This document shows, in pieces, positions 6,053 through 13,719 of a stretch of 18,853 nucleotides of DNA (its first letter is position 1; every line of letters starts with the position of its first letter). The notes below the pieces were generated by a model. It ran no database searches and was not told the origin of the DNA. It saw nothing but the letters and a program-made list of their open reading frames with translations. The position numbers and the translations under genes were made by a program. Source of the stretch: CAZRHH01 sp964599885 (GTDB taxonomy: Bacteria > Chloroflexota > Dehalococcoidia > DSTF01 > JACRBR01); NCBI GenBank assembly GCA_964599885.1, contig CAZRHH010000063.1, forward strand, positions 1-18,853, in the 5' to 3' direction.

Positions 6053-6487
6053 ATGAAACCATGGGTGCTCGTGCTCGCCACCCTCGCGGCGCTCGCCGTC
6101 GCCTGCGGCGGTGACGATAGCTCGCCAGATGATCGTGCGCCCGCGGCCCGCGCGATCACGATCGTCGCCGATGACGTGCAGTACCAAGCCGAAGACATCT
6201 CGATCGTCGCCGGCGAGGAGGTCACCCTCATCCTCAGCAACACCGATAACGTCGAGCACGACTTTCAGATAGACGAAATCGACGCCGACGTATCAGCCGG
6301 TGGCGTCACCGATGGTGAACACGGCAACGAGCACGACTCCGATGCGGCGCTCGCCGTACACGCCGACGCGGGCGACGACAGCTCGATCACCTTCGTCGCC
6401 AACGAGGCCGGCACGTACGAGTTCTACTGCACGGTTCCCGGCCATAAAGACTCCGGCATGGTGGGCACCCTCATCGTAACGTCGTAG
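6053..6487 (+). CDS. Cupredoxin-domain lipoprotein (blue copper-like)
   Basis: The 144-residue precursor has a lipoprotein signal peptide: Lys2, a hydrophobic run, and lipobox LAVAC with Cys18 as the lipidated residue. A short Asp/Ser-rich linker follows, then a cupredoxin fold (about 33-144). All four type-1 copper ligands can be placed: His69 in EHDF, Cys126 in EFYC, His131 in VPGH and Met136 in SGM, followed by the closing GTLIVT strand. It should sit on the outer face of the membrane and carry electrons or bind copper. Residues 74-111 form an acidic, His-containing loop (His90, His94, His103) longer than in small plastocyanin-like proteins. ATG 6053 has GGAGG 7 bases upstream. No oxidase or nitrite reductase gene is adjacent, so its partner is unknown. 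Confidence 0.87.
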   Translation: MKPWVLVLATLAALAVACGGDDSSPDDRAPAARAITIVADDVQYQAEDISIVAGEEVTLILSNTDNVEHDFQIDEIDADVSAGGVTDGEHGNEHDSDAALAVHADAGDDSSITFVANEAGTYEFYCTVPGHKDSGMVGTLIVTS

Positions 6488-6514
6488 CAGCGTCGCGCGC
6501 CGCCCGAGAAGCCA

Positions 6515-8917
6515 CTACAACGCCAGATGAATAATCGTCACGCCTTCGCCGCCCTCTTGCAGCGTCGCTTCTTCGTACGAAGCCACCAGTGGATGCTTCC
6601 CGACAACGTCGCGCACCACCCGCCGTAACGTGCCCGTGCCCTTGCCATGGATGATCCGCGCCCGCGGCACCCCCGCCCGAAACGCATCGTCGATGTAACG
6701 ATCGACCACCGACAGCGCCTCATCGACCGTCTGCCCCCGCATGTCGAGTTCGATGCCGACGACCGGCGGCGGCGCCACGTCCGTCGTGATCGCGCCGTGT
6801 GCTTGCGACGGTGCCGGACGCTGCACCCGCTCCACCTGTGTCAGCTTGATGCGGCTGCGCAGCGGCCCCAGCCGGATCTCCACCTCACCACGCGCATCTG
6901 GCACGGACAGCGCCTCGCCGAAGCGATCCATCCCCCGCAGCCACACAAGATCACCTTCGCGGATCGATGCCGGCGGCGGACCAACCGCCACTCGCGGCGC
7001 GTGCGGCTCCGGCCGCACCTTTCGCTCCGGCCGGCGCGGCTTCGCGCGATCAGTGATCTTCGCCGCTTCGTCAGCCGCACGGTGCAGTTTGGCCGCCGCC
7101 TCCGCCAGCTTCTGGCTCTCGACGGCCCTCTCGGCTTCGCCGACAAGCTTCCGCGCGCGCTCGATTTCCCGCTCTACGTCCGCGCGCGTGTCGGCGAGCA
7201 TCTTCTCGCGCTCGTCCTCCGCCGCGTCCAGCTTCTCTTCGAGATTGCCGCGTATCTCCTCCGCCTCGCGCCGCGCGATCTCTTCCGCACGCCGCGCCGA
7301 CACCGCATCCTCGCGCTCGCGACGGATGTCCTGCAGCAGTTCGTCGACCTGCCGTTGCTCCGGCGCGATCGCATCTCTCGCCGTATCGATGATCTGGCGC
7401 GGCATGCCGATGCGCTGCGCGATCTCCAGGGCGTTGCTCCGCCCCGGCAGCCCGATCGAAAGATGATACGTCGGCGACAGCGTCTCGAGGTTGAACTCGA
7501 CCGACGCGTTCATCACGCCCTCGGTGCTGTGCGCGAACGTCTTCAATTCGCCGTGATGCGTCGTCGCGACGGTCAGCGCGCCCAGCTCGATCAGCCGCAT
7601 CAGGATCGAGCGCGCCAGCGCCGAACCCTCTGCGGGATCCGTACCCGCCGCCAGCTCATCAAGCAGCACCAGGCTCTTCGCACCCGCATGCTCGACGATG
7701 TGGATGATGTTCGTCATGTGGCTGCTGAACGTCGAAAGCGACTGCTCGATGCTCTGCTCGTCGCCGATGTCCGCGAACACGCCATCGAACACCGGGATCC
7801 GCGAGCCCCGATCAGCCGGCACCGGCAGCCCCGCCTGCGCCATCAGCGACAGCAGCCCCGCCGTCTTCAATGCCACTGTCTTGCCGCCCGTGTTTGGCCC
7901 CGTGATCAGCAGCACCTGGTACTTGCCGCCCACCGTGATCGTCGAGGGAATCACCGGCTTCTTGAGCAGCGGATGCCGCGCCAGCAGCATGTGCAGCTCC
8001 GCCGGCGCCCGCACGATCCACTCCTGATCCTCGCCCTCGTACGGTAGCTCCACCGCACCAAACTCGTCGCCCAGCCGCACTTTCGCGAGCACCAGGTCGA
8101 TCCGCGCCAGCACCTCGACGTTCACCACGATCGAATACGCCAGCGCGCCGACGTCCGAACTGAGCCGCCGCAGCACCCGCTCGACTTCGCGCTCTTCCTC
8201 GAGTTGCGCCTCACGCCACTTGTTGCCCGACTCGACGACCGCCAGCGGCTCCATCCACACCGTCGCGCCGCTGCCTGACACGTCGTGGACGATGCCCTTC
8301 ATCTGCCCGCGCATGTCTGCCTTGATCGGAATGACGTAGCGGCCGTCGCGCATCGTCACGATCGCTTCCTGCGCGACACCGTTCGTCAGCGCCGAAGCGA
8401 GAATCTCGTTGATCCGCTGATACAACCGGTCGTGCAGCGTCCGAATCTCGCGCCGAATGCTGGCGAGCGCGGGACTCGCCTGGTCCGCCACCTCCGCCCG
8501 CTGATTAATCGATTGGTTGATGTCGTCGATCAGCCGCGACAGCGGCTCCATCACGTCGACCGCGCCCGCCAGCAGCGGCAACGCCTCCTCCAGCTTCGCG
8601 ATCGAGTACTTCATCCCGCGCGCACAATCGAGCGTGGTCGCGATGTCGAGCAGCTCGTCGGGCGTGAGGACGCCGTTGCGCTCCGCCTTCGCCGCCGCGG
8701 GACGCACGTCATGCGCCCCGCCGAGACCCGTCCGCGGCTTCATCTGCAGCAGACGCCGCGCTTCCGCCGTCTCGCGCTGCCGTCGCACCACCTCGTCGTA
8801 GTCCGGCGATGGCGTCAGCCCGAGCGCAAGCTCCTTCCCGGCGGAGAACGACGTATGCCGCGCCAGCCGTTCGGTGATCTTGTCGAACTCAAGTGTCCGC
8901 AGCGCATGAGCATCCAT
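6515..8917 (-). CDS. mutS2: Endonuclease MutS2 (MutS-family ATPase with Smr domain)
   Basis: The protein is 800 residues, the normal MutS2 length. The N-terminal part (about 1-310) is the MutS core/clamp region without a mismatch-recognition domain. The ABC-type ATPase follows, with Walker A GPNTGGKT at 340-347, a Walker B-type block LVLLDELAAGTDPAEGSALA, and ATTHHGELK. A charged coiled coil of about 120 residues comes next. The C-terminal Smr nuclease domain is at 724-800, with LDMRG and HGKGTG (757-762). MutS2 acts on branched DNA to limit recombination, and in some bacteria it acts on collided ribosomes. ATG 8917 directly precedes the family-typical start with ALRTLEFDKI. No good ribosome-binding site is present; a TACAAT box lies 8 nt upstream. 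Confidence 0.96.
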   Translation of the reverse strand: MDAHALRTLEFDKITERLARHTSFSAGKELALGLTPSPDYDEVVRRQRETAEARRLLQMKPRTGLGGAHDVRPAAAKAERNGVLTPDELLDIATTLDCARGMKYSIAKLEEALPLLAGAVDVMEPLSRLIDDINQSINQRAEVADQASPALASIRREIRTLHDRLYQRINEILASALTNGVAQEAIVTMRDGRYVIPIKADMRGQMKGIVHDVSGSGATVWMEPLAVVESGNKWREAQLEEEREVERVLRRLSSDVGALAYSIVVNVEVLARIDLVLAKVRLGDEFGAVELPYEGEDQEWIVRAPAELHMLLARHPLLKKPVIPSTITVGGKYQVLLITGPNTGGKTVALKTAGLLSLMAQAGLPVPADRGSRIPVFDGVFADIGDEQSIEQSLSTFSSHMTNIIHIVEHAGAKSLVLLDELAAGTDPAEGSALARSILMRLIELGALTVATTHHGELKTFAHSTEGVMNASVEFNLETLSPTYHLSIGLPGRSNALEIAQRIGMPRQIIDTARDAIAPEQRQVDELLQDIRREREDAVSARRAEEIARREAEEIRGNLEEKLDAAEDEREKMLADTRADVEREIERARKLVGEAERAVESQKLAEAAAKLHRAADEAAKITDRAKPRRPERKVRPEPHAPRVAVGPPPASIREGDLVWLRGMDRFGEALSVPDARGEVEIRLGPLRSRIKLTQVERVQRPAPSQAHGAITTDVAPPPVVGIELDMRGQTVDEALSVVDRYIDDAFRAGVPRARIIHGKGTGTLRRVVRDVVGKHPLVASYEEATLQEGGEGVTIIHLAL

Positions 8918-8925
8918 AGCCGCCC

Positions 8926-8931
8926 ATTGTA
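8926..8931 (-). promoter_or_regulatory. Possible -10 box giving a near-leaderless mutS2 mRNA
   Basis: On the - strand TACAAT (one mismatch from TATAAT) ends 8 nt before the mutS2 ATG. A start site 7 nt downstream would give a leader of about 2 nt, consistent with the lack of a Shine-Dalgarno. No -35 at 16-18 nt is evident. Confidence 0.38.
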
Positions 8932-9013
8932 ACGAGTGTCGCCGCGACCGGTGCCTGAACTAGGCGCTCGCCTCTCGCACGTGACGATTCGCGCGGACAC
9001 CCCCGGCTCGCCG

Positions 9014-9038
9014 CCGTAGCGTGGGCTTTCAGCCCGCG
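9014..9038. repeat. Intergenic palindromic element, GTAGCG/CTTTCAG type
   Basis: CCGTAGCG (9014-9021) leads into the hairpin GGGCT-TTC-AGCCC (9023-9035). It shares the CCGTAGCG lead with the element at 3186 and the GGGCTTTCAGCCCG core with the one at 9133. It lies upstream of mutS2. Confidence 0.6.
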
Positions 9039-9132
9039 CGGGCGTTGTTTCCACGCCAAAATCTGGTTCCTGTTCCGCGTGCGCATCTCTCAGGACGCAA
9101 ACCCACGTCAGCGTCTCGCTCGCAAGTCAAAT

Positions 9133-9159
9133 GTGGCACGGGCTTTCAGCCCGTGTCAC
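9133..9159. repeat. 27-bp palindrome with CTTTCAG centre
   Basis: GTGGCACGGGCT (9133-9144), loop TTC, and AGCCCGTGTCAC (9148-9159) form a 12-bp stem with one G-U pair. The core GGGCTTTCAGCCCG also occurs at 9023-9036, about 110 bp away. This GGGCTTTCAGCCC type is a frequent intergenic palindrome in several bacterial phyla. No transposase is nearby. Confidence 0.65.
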
Positions 9160-9252
9160 TCTGGCCCGCCGATGCATCCAGTTCGGTCCACCTCACCGTC
9201 TAGCGATCAGCCACGAGGCCCAGGCCTCACGCATCAGCAGCCAGCACGCCCG

Positions 9253-10512
9253 CTACACCACATCGTTTTGGAGAAGAGCCGGCGCCGCATACACGCGTCG
9301 CAGCGGCGACAGCAGCATCACCACAGCGCTCGCCACGATCAGTGACGCGCCGAGCATCATCGCCGGCCGCAGCCCCACCGTTTCACCGATGACCCCGCCG
9401 ACCAGCGTCCCCGCGAGCAAAAACCCCATCTCCGCCACCCGGAAGAACGACGTGACGCGCCCGATCATCCGTTCCGGCACAATCGACTGCCGCAGGCTGA
9501 CGGCGTTGATCTCGTATGCCGTGTACCCTCCATCACCGAACACCTGCGGCGCCAGCAACAACAGCGCCGACAGCAGCGTCGCGCCCTGCGCGAACGGCAG
9601 CAGCAGAGAGGACAGCCCCATCATGAACATGCCCACGATCATCGTCGTCCCCACGCCGATCCGCGTCGACGCCCGCCCCGCAAGCAGCGCGCCGATGAAG
9701 GAACTGATGCCTCCCGCGGCAAAGATCACGCCGAGCACGCCGGCGTCGAACCCCAGCGTCCGCACGCTGAACAGCAGGATCAGCGACCCGAAGATGCCGA
9801 ACCCGGAGAACTGCAGCATCACGCCGAGCGCCATCGGACGCAGCAGCGGATCGCGAGCGACCGCGCGCATGCCCTCCATTGCCTCGCGACGCACGTTAGG
9901 CTGCGGCTCGACGACCGGCGCCGGCTCCGGCGTGCGCACCGACCGCAGCAGCAACGCCGAGACCACGTATGTCCCGGCGTCGATCAGCATCGCCAGCGGA
10001 CCCGACAGCAACTGCACGAGCCAGCCGCCGGCGCTGAACGCGCTCGCCTCGGAGATTGCGCTCGTCGCCGTCAGCTTGCTGTTGCCTTCGAGCAGTTCGT
10101 CGCGACCGACGATCGTCGGCAGGTACGATTGATATGCCACGTCGTAGAACATCGTCAGCACGCCCGCCGCGAACCCGACGGCGTACAACTGCTCGATCGT
10201 CATCACGTCGAACGCCCACGCCAGCGGCACAGATCCGATGATCAGCGCGCGGCCGATGTCCGCCGCAATCATCAGCGGTCGCCGCCGCAGCCGATCCACC
10301 CACACCCCCGCCGCGAACCCGACGAGCAATCCCGGCACGATGCGGCTCGCGCCAAGTATCGCCACCTCCAGCGCCGACGCATCGAGCGCGAGGATCGCCG
10401 TGAACGGCAGCGCGATCCCGCTGATCATCGTGCCAAAGACGGACACCGTCTGCCCGCCCCACAGCCGCATGAAGTCCGAATGCCCCCAGAGCCCGCCAAA
10501 TCGCCGCTTCAC
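9253..10512 (-). CDS. MFS transporter, MFS_3/EntS-like exporter family
   Basis: This integral membrane protein of 419 residues has twelve predicted hydrophobic segments. The N-terminus (SDFMRLWGGQTVSVFGTMI) and the motif-A-like loop GVWVDRLRRRPLM between helices 2 and 3 are typical of the MFS_3 branch, which includes enterobactin exporter EntS and macrolide exporters. A polar central loop (about residues 190-210, TPEPAPVVEPQPN) separates the two six-helix halves. The start is GTG 10512, which retains the conserved SDFxRLW block; a weak AAGGG lies further upstream. An internal ATG 15 codons in would cut into that block. It probably exports a small hydrophobic compound or siderophore, but the neighbours do not identify the substrate. 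It ends 335 bp before mutS2 and is probably transcribed alone. Confidence 0.88.
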   Translation of the reverse strand: MKRRFGGLWGHSDFMRLWGGQTVSVFGTMISGIALPFTAILALDASALEVAILGASRIVPGLLVGFAAGVWVDRLRRRPLMIAADIGRALIIGSVPLAWAFDVMTIEQLYAVGFAAGVLTMFYDVAYQSYLPTIVGRDELLEGNSKLTATSAISEASAFSAGGWLVQLLSGPLAMLIDAGTYVVSALLLRSVRTPEPAPVVEPQPNVRREAMEGMRAVARDPLLRPMALGVMLQFSGFGIFGSLILLFSVRTLGFDAGVLGVIFAAGGISSFIGALLAGRASTRIGVGTTMIVGMFMMGLSSLLLPFAQGATLLSALLLLAPQVFGDGGYTAYEINAVSLRQSIVPERMIGRVTSFFRVAEMGFLLAGTLVGGVIGETVGLRPAMMLGASLIVASAVVMLLSPLRRVYAAPALLQNDVV

Positions 10513-10811
10513 CGCACGTCACACCCTTTCGTCCGGCGATGATAGCGTGCGCGCGTTCTGACACGACGCGGCGTTCCACCCCGTATGGCACGCGTCACCT
10601 ATTGAACCGCGGCAGGTGCGCACCCACGGGTGCGCGCCGGTACCGCGCACGCCTTACCCGTCGCAGGACGATCCCTCCGACCGAAAGCGGGTGCAGGGCG
10701 CAGCGCCTGCCGGGGCCTGGGGTGTCCCCAGATCACTCTCTCATTTCAAAATAGCAGCGGATGCGACAGCAGACGCTGCGCTCTCCGGTCATCGCGATCT
10801 CGCGACGCGAA
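10513..10811. other. 299-bp intergenic region with hairpin-forming repeats
   Basis: This gap separates the upstream end of the MFS gene from the 3' end of the second dehydrogenase, both on the - strand. No coding potential was recognised. Its middle (10618-10731) is a run of strong palindromes listed separately. The MFS promoter should lie at its left end, but no convincing -35/-10 pair was found. Confidence 0.5.
10618..10731. repeat. Cluster of three GC-rich palindromes
   Basis: Three hairpins lie in 114 bp: GCGCACCC-AC-GGGTGCGC (10618-10635); GCAG-G-GCGC-A-GCGC-CTGC (10693-10710), with one bulged base; and CTGGGG-TGT-CCCCAG (10717-10731). The last two are adjacent and look like one composite element of the kind found repeatedly in Chloroflexota and actinobacterial intergenic DNA (family resemblance, not checked). 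No U-run follows on either strand. Confidence 0.55.
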
Positions 10812-11579
10812 TCAGAAATAATTCACCGTAATCCCGCCATCCACCACGAACTCCGTCCCCGTCATCCACGACGACTCGTCCGACGCCAGGTACAGCGCCG
10901 CGTACGCGATGTCCTCCGGCAGCCCGAAGCGCCCGAGAGGGATGCGGTTCAGGCGCTTCATCTTCTCTTCCTCGCTTGGAAACAGATCGGCCAGCAACGG
11001 CGTCAGGATCGGCCCCGGACAGATCGCGTTCACGCGCACGCCGTCGCGCCCGAACTGCACCGCCAGCGACTTCGTCAGCGCCAGCACCGCGCCCTTGCTC
11101 GCCGTGTACGCGTCCTGCGGCACGGTGCAACCGACCAGCGCCACGAACGACGCGACATTCACCACCGACCCGCCGCCCGCGCGCACGATCTCCGGGATCG
11201 CGTGCTTGCAGCACAGCATCACGCCCTTGAGATTCACGTCCAGCGTGCGACGGTACGTCTCTTCGTCCATCGTCAGCACGCTGCGGTCGGCGTCAGGAAA
11301 GATGCCGGCGTTGTTGTACAGCACGTGCAGCCGGCCGAACCGCTCGACGCCCGCAGCCACCCACGACGCCACGTGCGCCTCGTCCGAAACATCGCCCAGC
11401 AGCGTAAGAATCGCCCCAGAGCCACCCTCGTTGACGATCCGCGCCGTCTCCCCAAGCCCGCTCGCATTCAGATCCGTCGCGACAACATTCGCGCCCTCAC
11501 TCGCGAACAGCTCACACGCCACCCTCCCCATCCCGCTCCCCGCCCCCGTAATCAGCGCCGTCTTCCCCTCAAGCCGCAT
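10812..11579 (-). CDS. Short-chain dehydrogenase/reductase (classical SDR, NAD-type)
   Basis: This 255-residue classical SDR has the cofactor loop TGAGSGMG at 11-18, Asp36 at the end of the second strand (which favours NAD over NADP), NNAG at 89-92, Asn116, Ser144 and Tyr158-TAS-Lys162. The C-terminal GTEFVVDGG is typical of the glucose-1-dehydrogenase/3-oxoacyl-reductase-like group. The start ATG 11579 is chosen over the in-frame ATG 11591 because GGAGGT lies 5-6 bases before it and inside the longer version. The frame stays open further upstream to 11696, but that crosses a palindromic repeat. The enzyme is cytosolic; the substrate cannot be told from sequence or neighbours. Confidence 0.9.
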   Translation of the reverse strand: MRLEGKTALITGAGSGMGRVACELFASEGANVVATDLNASGLGETARIVNEGGSGAILTLLGDVSDEAHVASWVAAGVERFGRLHVLYNNAGIFPDADRSVLTMDEETYRRTLDVNLKGVMLCCKHAIPEIVRAGGGSVVNVASFVALVGCTVPQDAYTASKGAVLALTKSLAVQFGRDGVRVNAICPGPILTPLLADLFPSEEEKMKRLNRIPLGRFGLPEDIAYAALYLASDESSWMTGTEFVVDGGITVNYF

Positions 11580-11634
11580 CGATACCTCCATCGTGATCCG
11601 CTCACCCGTGTGCGCGAGACGCCACAGTCGCAAT

Positions 11635-11660
11635 GTAGGACGAACCTTCAGATCCGTCCC
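11635..11660. repeat. Degenerate GTAGGACG palindrome with CTTCAG centre
   Basis: GTAGGACG (11635-11642) is followed by AACCTTCAGATC and then CGTCC. Outer GGACG and CGTCC pair around an imperfect arm. The GTAG lead and the CTTCAG centre link it loosely to the elements at 3186, 9014 and 9133. It lies upstream of the second SDR. Confidence 0.4.
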
Positions 11661-11716
11661 CGTCGGCCAGCGCAATCCGCGTCCTCCGCGCGCCACCGGC
11701 GAACGCTACCCAATCA

Positions 11717-11795
11717 CATCTGTGCCATCTGTGTGAATCTGTGGAAAAGAAAAACCCCTTGCGCCTCTTTGCGTCCTCTGCGTCTTTGCGGTGAA
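11717..11795 (+). repeat. Intergenic ATCTGTG and GCGTCTTTGCG repeat blocks
   Basis: Two blocks sit side by side. One is ACATCTGTGCCATCTGTG with a third ATCTGTGG (11717-11744). The other is a run of CCTCTTTGCG, TCCTCTGCG and TCTTTGCG ending in GGTGAA (11759-11795). Both resemble widely scattered intergenic repeats in bacterial genomes and share the GGTGAA end with the block at 1490. They lie between the divergent second SDR and the serine hydrolase, about 70 bp before the latter's start. Confidence 0.65.
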
Positions 11796-11863
11796 CCTGA
11801 CCCGCCGAGCGCATCGTATCACCGCCTTCCGCCAGCGCACCCCGTCCCGCAGACTTCCTACTG

Positions 11864-13045
11864 ATGACAACGACTATTCACGGCGCCATCGACCCCGCAT
11901 TCGCATCCCTGCGCACGTCCTTCCAGCAACAGTTCGACGAAAACCAGCACGTCGGCGCCGCCGTCGCCGTCTACCATCACGGCCGCCTCGTCGCGGATCT
12001 CTGGGCCGGCGTCGCCGACGAAGCCACGAACGAGCCGTGGCGCGAGGACACGATGGCGCTCGTCTACTCCGCCACCAAAGGACTCACAGCGACGTGTGTC
12101 CACGTCCTCGCCAGCCGCGGCCTCATCGACCACGAATCGCCCGTCGCCCAGTACTGGCCCGAGTTCGCCGCCAACGGCAAGCAAGACATCACCGTTGCGC
12201 AGTTGATGTCGCACCAGGCCGGCGTCCCGCAGCTGCCGGATGGACTCATATCCGACGACTTGCTGGATTGGGAGCGCATGGTCGCCGGCATCGCGCTGCT
12301 CGAACCCGCATGGGAGCCCGGTACCGACACCGGCTACCACGCCCTCACGTTCGGCTACCTCGCCGGCGAACTCGTCCGCCGCGTCGACGGCCGCTCCGTC
12401 GGCGCCTTCCTGCGCGACGAGATCGCCGCGCCCCTCGGCCTCACGCAACTGCACATCGGCACCACGCCCGACATCGAGCCGCGCATCGCGAAGCTCATCT
12501 CGCGCGCCGATGACAACATCGATCGCGCCGCCGGCTGGAAGCAGATATTCGATGTCGCACCACTGATCGCCCGCGCCATCAGCCCACCGGACGGCCGTCT
12601 CAACGACGTGCTCGACTCGCCCGCCGGACATCAGGCCGAAGTCCCCGCCGTCAACGCCGTCGCCAGCGCGCGCGATCTCGCGCGCCTCTACGCCTGCCTC
12701 GCCAACGGCGGCGAACTCGACGGCGTCCGCATCATGAGCGAGCAGACCGTGCGTACGATGTCCGAGCGTCGCACGCACCGCGCCGACAAGATTCTCTTCG
12801 TGCCCGTCGGCTGGTCGCTCGGCTACATGACCGGCGGCGACGACGGCCGGCCACAGGGCGCGCGGTTGTCAGCGTTCGGGCACGTCGGCTTCGGCGGTTC
12901 GATGGGCTTTTGCGACCCCGAAATCAACATGTCGTTCGGCCTCGTCCTCAACCTGCTCGACCGCGATCTCCTCGGCGCCGGCCGCACCGCGGCATTGGCC
13001 GAAGCCGCCCGCACCTGCGCCGAACGCGCGGATGCCGGCGCGTGA
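11864..13045 (+). CDS. Serine hydrolase of the beta-lactamase/EstB family
   Basis: The 393-residue protein follows the class C beta-lactamase/penicillin-binding-protein fold used by EstB-like esterases. The nucleophile motif is Ser69-AT-Lys72 in VYSATKG. Tyr158-His-Ala160 (GYHALTFGYLAGEL) takes the place of Tyr-x-Asn, and His340-Val-Gly342 (GHVGFGGS) takes the place of Lys-Thr-Gly. These substitutions point to an esterase or amidase rather than antibiotic resistance. No signal peptide is seen, so it is probably cytoplasmic. ATG 11864 is preceded by no obvious ribosome-binding site. The stop TGA overlaps the next gene's ATG (TGATG), which marks an operon with the glycolipid-binding family protein. 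A lipid or ester substrate would fit that partner but is inference. Confidence 0.88.
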   Translation: MTTTIHGAIDPAFASLRTSFQQQFDENQHVGAAVAVYHHGRLVADLWAGVADEATNEPWREDTMALVYSATKGLTATCVHVLASRGLIDHESPVAQYWPEFAANGKQDITVAQLMSHQAGVPQLPDGLISDDLLDWERMVAGIALLEPAWEPGTDTGYHALTFGYLAGELVRRVDGRSVGAFLRDEIAAPLGLTQLHIGTTPDIEPRIAKLISRADDNIDRAAGWKQIFDVAPLIARAISPPDGRLNDVLDSPAGHQAEVPAVNAVASARDLARLYACLANGGELDGVRIMSEQTVRTMSERRTHRADKILFVPVGWSLGYMTGGDDGRPQGARLSAFGHVGFGGSMGFCDPEINMSFGLVLNLLDRDLLGAGRTAALAEAARTCAERADAGA

Positions 13046-13605
13046 TGAGTCCAACGATCGTCGCCCGCTGGCGCACCTGGGACAGCACCGGCCTCGAACA
13101 CCTCGTCTTGACCGAACATGAAGGCGAGTTCGTCGCGGCGTCCGCGATCATCGGTACAGCAGACGACGGGCAACAATTCGCCGCGCGCTACACCCTTCGC
13201 TGCGACGCGAACCGGCGATTGCGCGCAGCACACATTAGCGTCGTCGGCGAGGACCGTGCGCTCAAGCTCTCGTCCGAAGGCAAGGGCGATTGGCGCGACG
13301 GAGACGGGACGCGCATAGCTGCGCTGGACGGCGCGATCGACATCGACATCTCCGCCACACCGTTCACGAACACGCTGCCGATTCGCCGTCTCACACTTGC
13401 CGCCGGCGCATCAGCCGAAATCATCGCCGCCTACGTCCGCCTGCCAGACCTAACCGTCGAACCCGACGCGCAGCGCTACACCTGCATCGAGCCCAACCGC
13501 CGCTACCGCTACGAATCACTGGACAGCGACTTCACCCGCGACATCGAAGTTGACCAGCACGGCCTCGTCCTAACCTACCCCGGCCTCTTCCAGCGCGTAG
13601 TTTGA
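13045..13605 (+). CDS. Putative glycolipid-binding family protein (PF06475-like)
   Basis: This 186-residue protein has no signal peptide or membrane segment. It matches the putative glycolipid-binding family (former DUF1089): an early W-x-x-W-D-S-x-G-x-EH block (residues 9-19), YTLRCD at 49-54, GDW at 81-83, the DGAIDIDI strand at 95-102, and the hallmark TPFTNTLPIRRL at 105-116. QRYTCIE and a closing DQHGLVLTYPGLFQR complete the pattern. The family resembles a beta-barrel lipid-binding fold; its function in the cell is not established. ATG 13045 shares its A with the hydrolase stop codon, so translation is coupled. It is the last gene of the unit; a repeat block follows. Confidence 0.87.
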   Translation: MSPTIVARWRTWDSTGLEHLVLTEHEGEFVAASAIIGTADDGQQFAARYTLRCDANRRLRAAHISVVGEDRALKLSSEGKGDWRDGDGTRIAALDGAIDIDISATPFTNTLPIRRLTLAAGASAEIIAAYVRLPDLTVEPDAQRYTCIEPNRRYRYESLDSDFTRDIEVDQHGLVLTYPGLFQRVV

Positions 13606-13669
13606 GATGTCTGGCTCATCTCTGCGCCGAACAACTCTGTGTCTGTCTGGGGTTCCAATAAATGAAAGA

Positions 13670-13695
13670 GCCTCTGCGCCTCTGTGCCTCTGTGG
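13670..13695 (+). repeat. Intergenic GCCTCTGTG repeat block
   Basis: GCCTCTGC, GCCTCTGT and GCCTCTGT in tandem, ending in GTGG and then TTTA. It is the same unit and orientation as the block at 1528-1559. It lies between two convergent genes, so it is not promoter-linked here. No clear terminator was found in this 114-bp gap. Confidence 0.65.
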
Positions 13696-13719
13696 TTTAC
13701 CGTTCCCTACCTCCGCCAC

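Larger units (their letters stand above)
8918..9252. other. 335-bp intergenic region between mutS2 and the MFS gene
   Basis: No coding sequence is seen here. From left to right it holds the putative mutS2 promoter (8926-8931), palindromic repeats at 9014-9038 and 9133-9159, and a small palindrome GAGGCC-CA-GGCCTC at 9215-9228 that may lie in the 3' flank of the MFS transcript. Short open frames across it read through the repeats and have no domain-like sequence. Confidence 0.6.

Noticed and set aside
6647..8047. 466-codon + strand open frame opposite mutS2
   Set aside because: Arg/His-rich low-complexity translation and full overlap with a well-recognised MutS2.
10590..10731. Possible tRNA or structured RNA gene in the hairpin-rich gap
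   Set aside because: No cloverleaf, T-loop GTTCRA or anticodon arm could be placed; the hairpins are independent palindromes.
11580..11696. Longer N-terminus for the second SDR
   Set aside because: The added segment lacks SDR features and crosses a palindromic repeat; GGAGGT sits just before ATG 11579.
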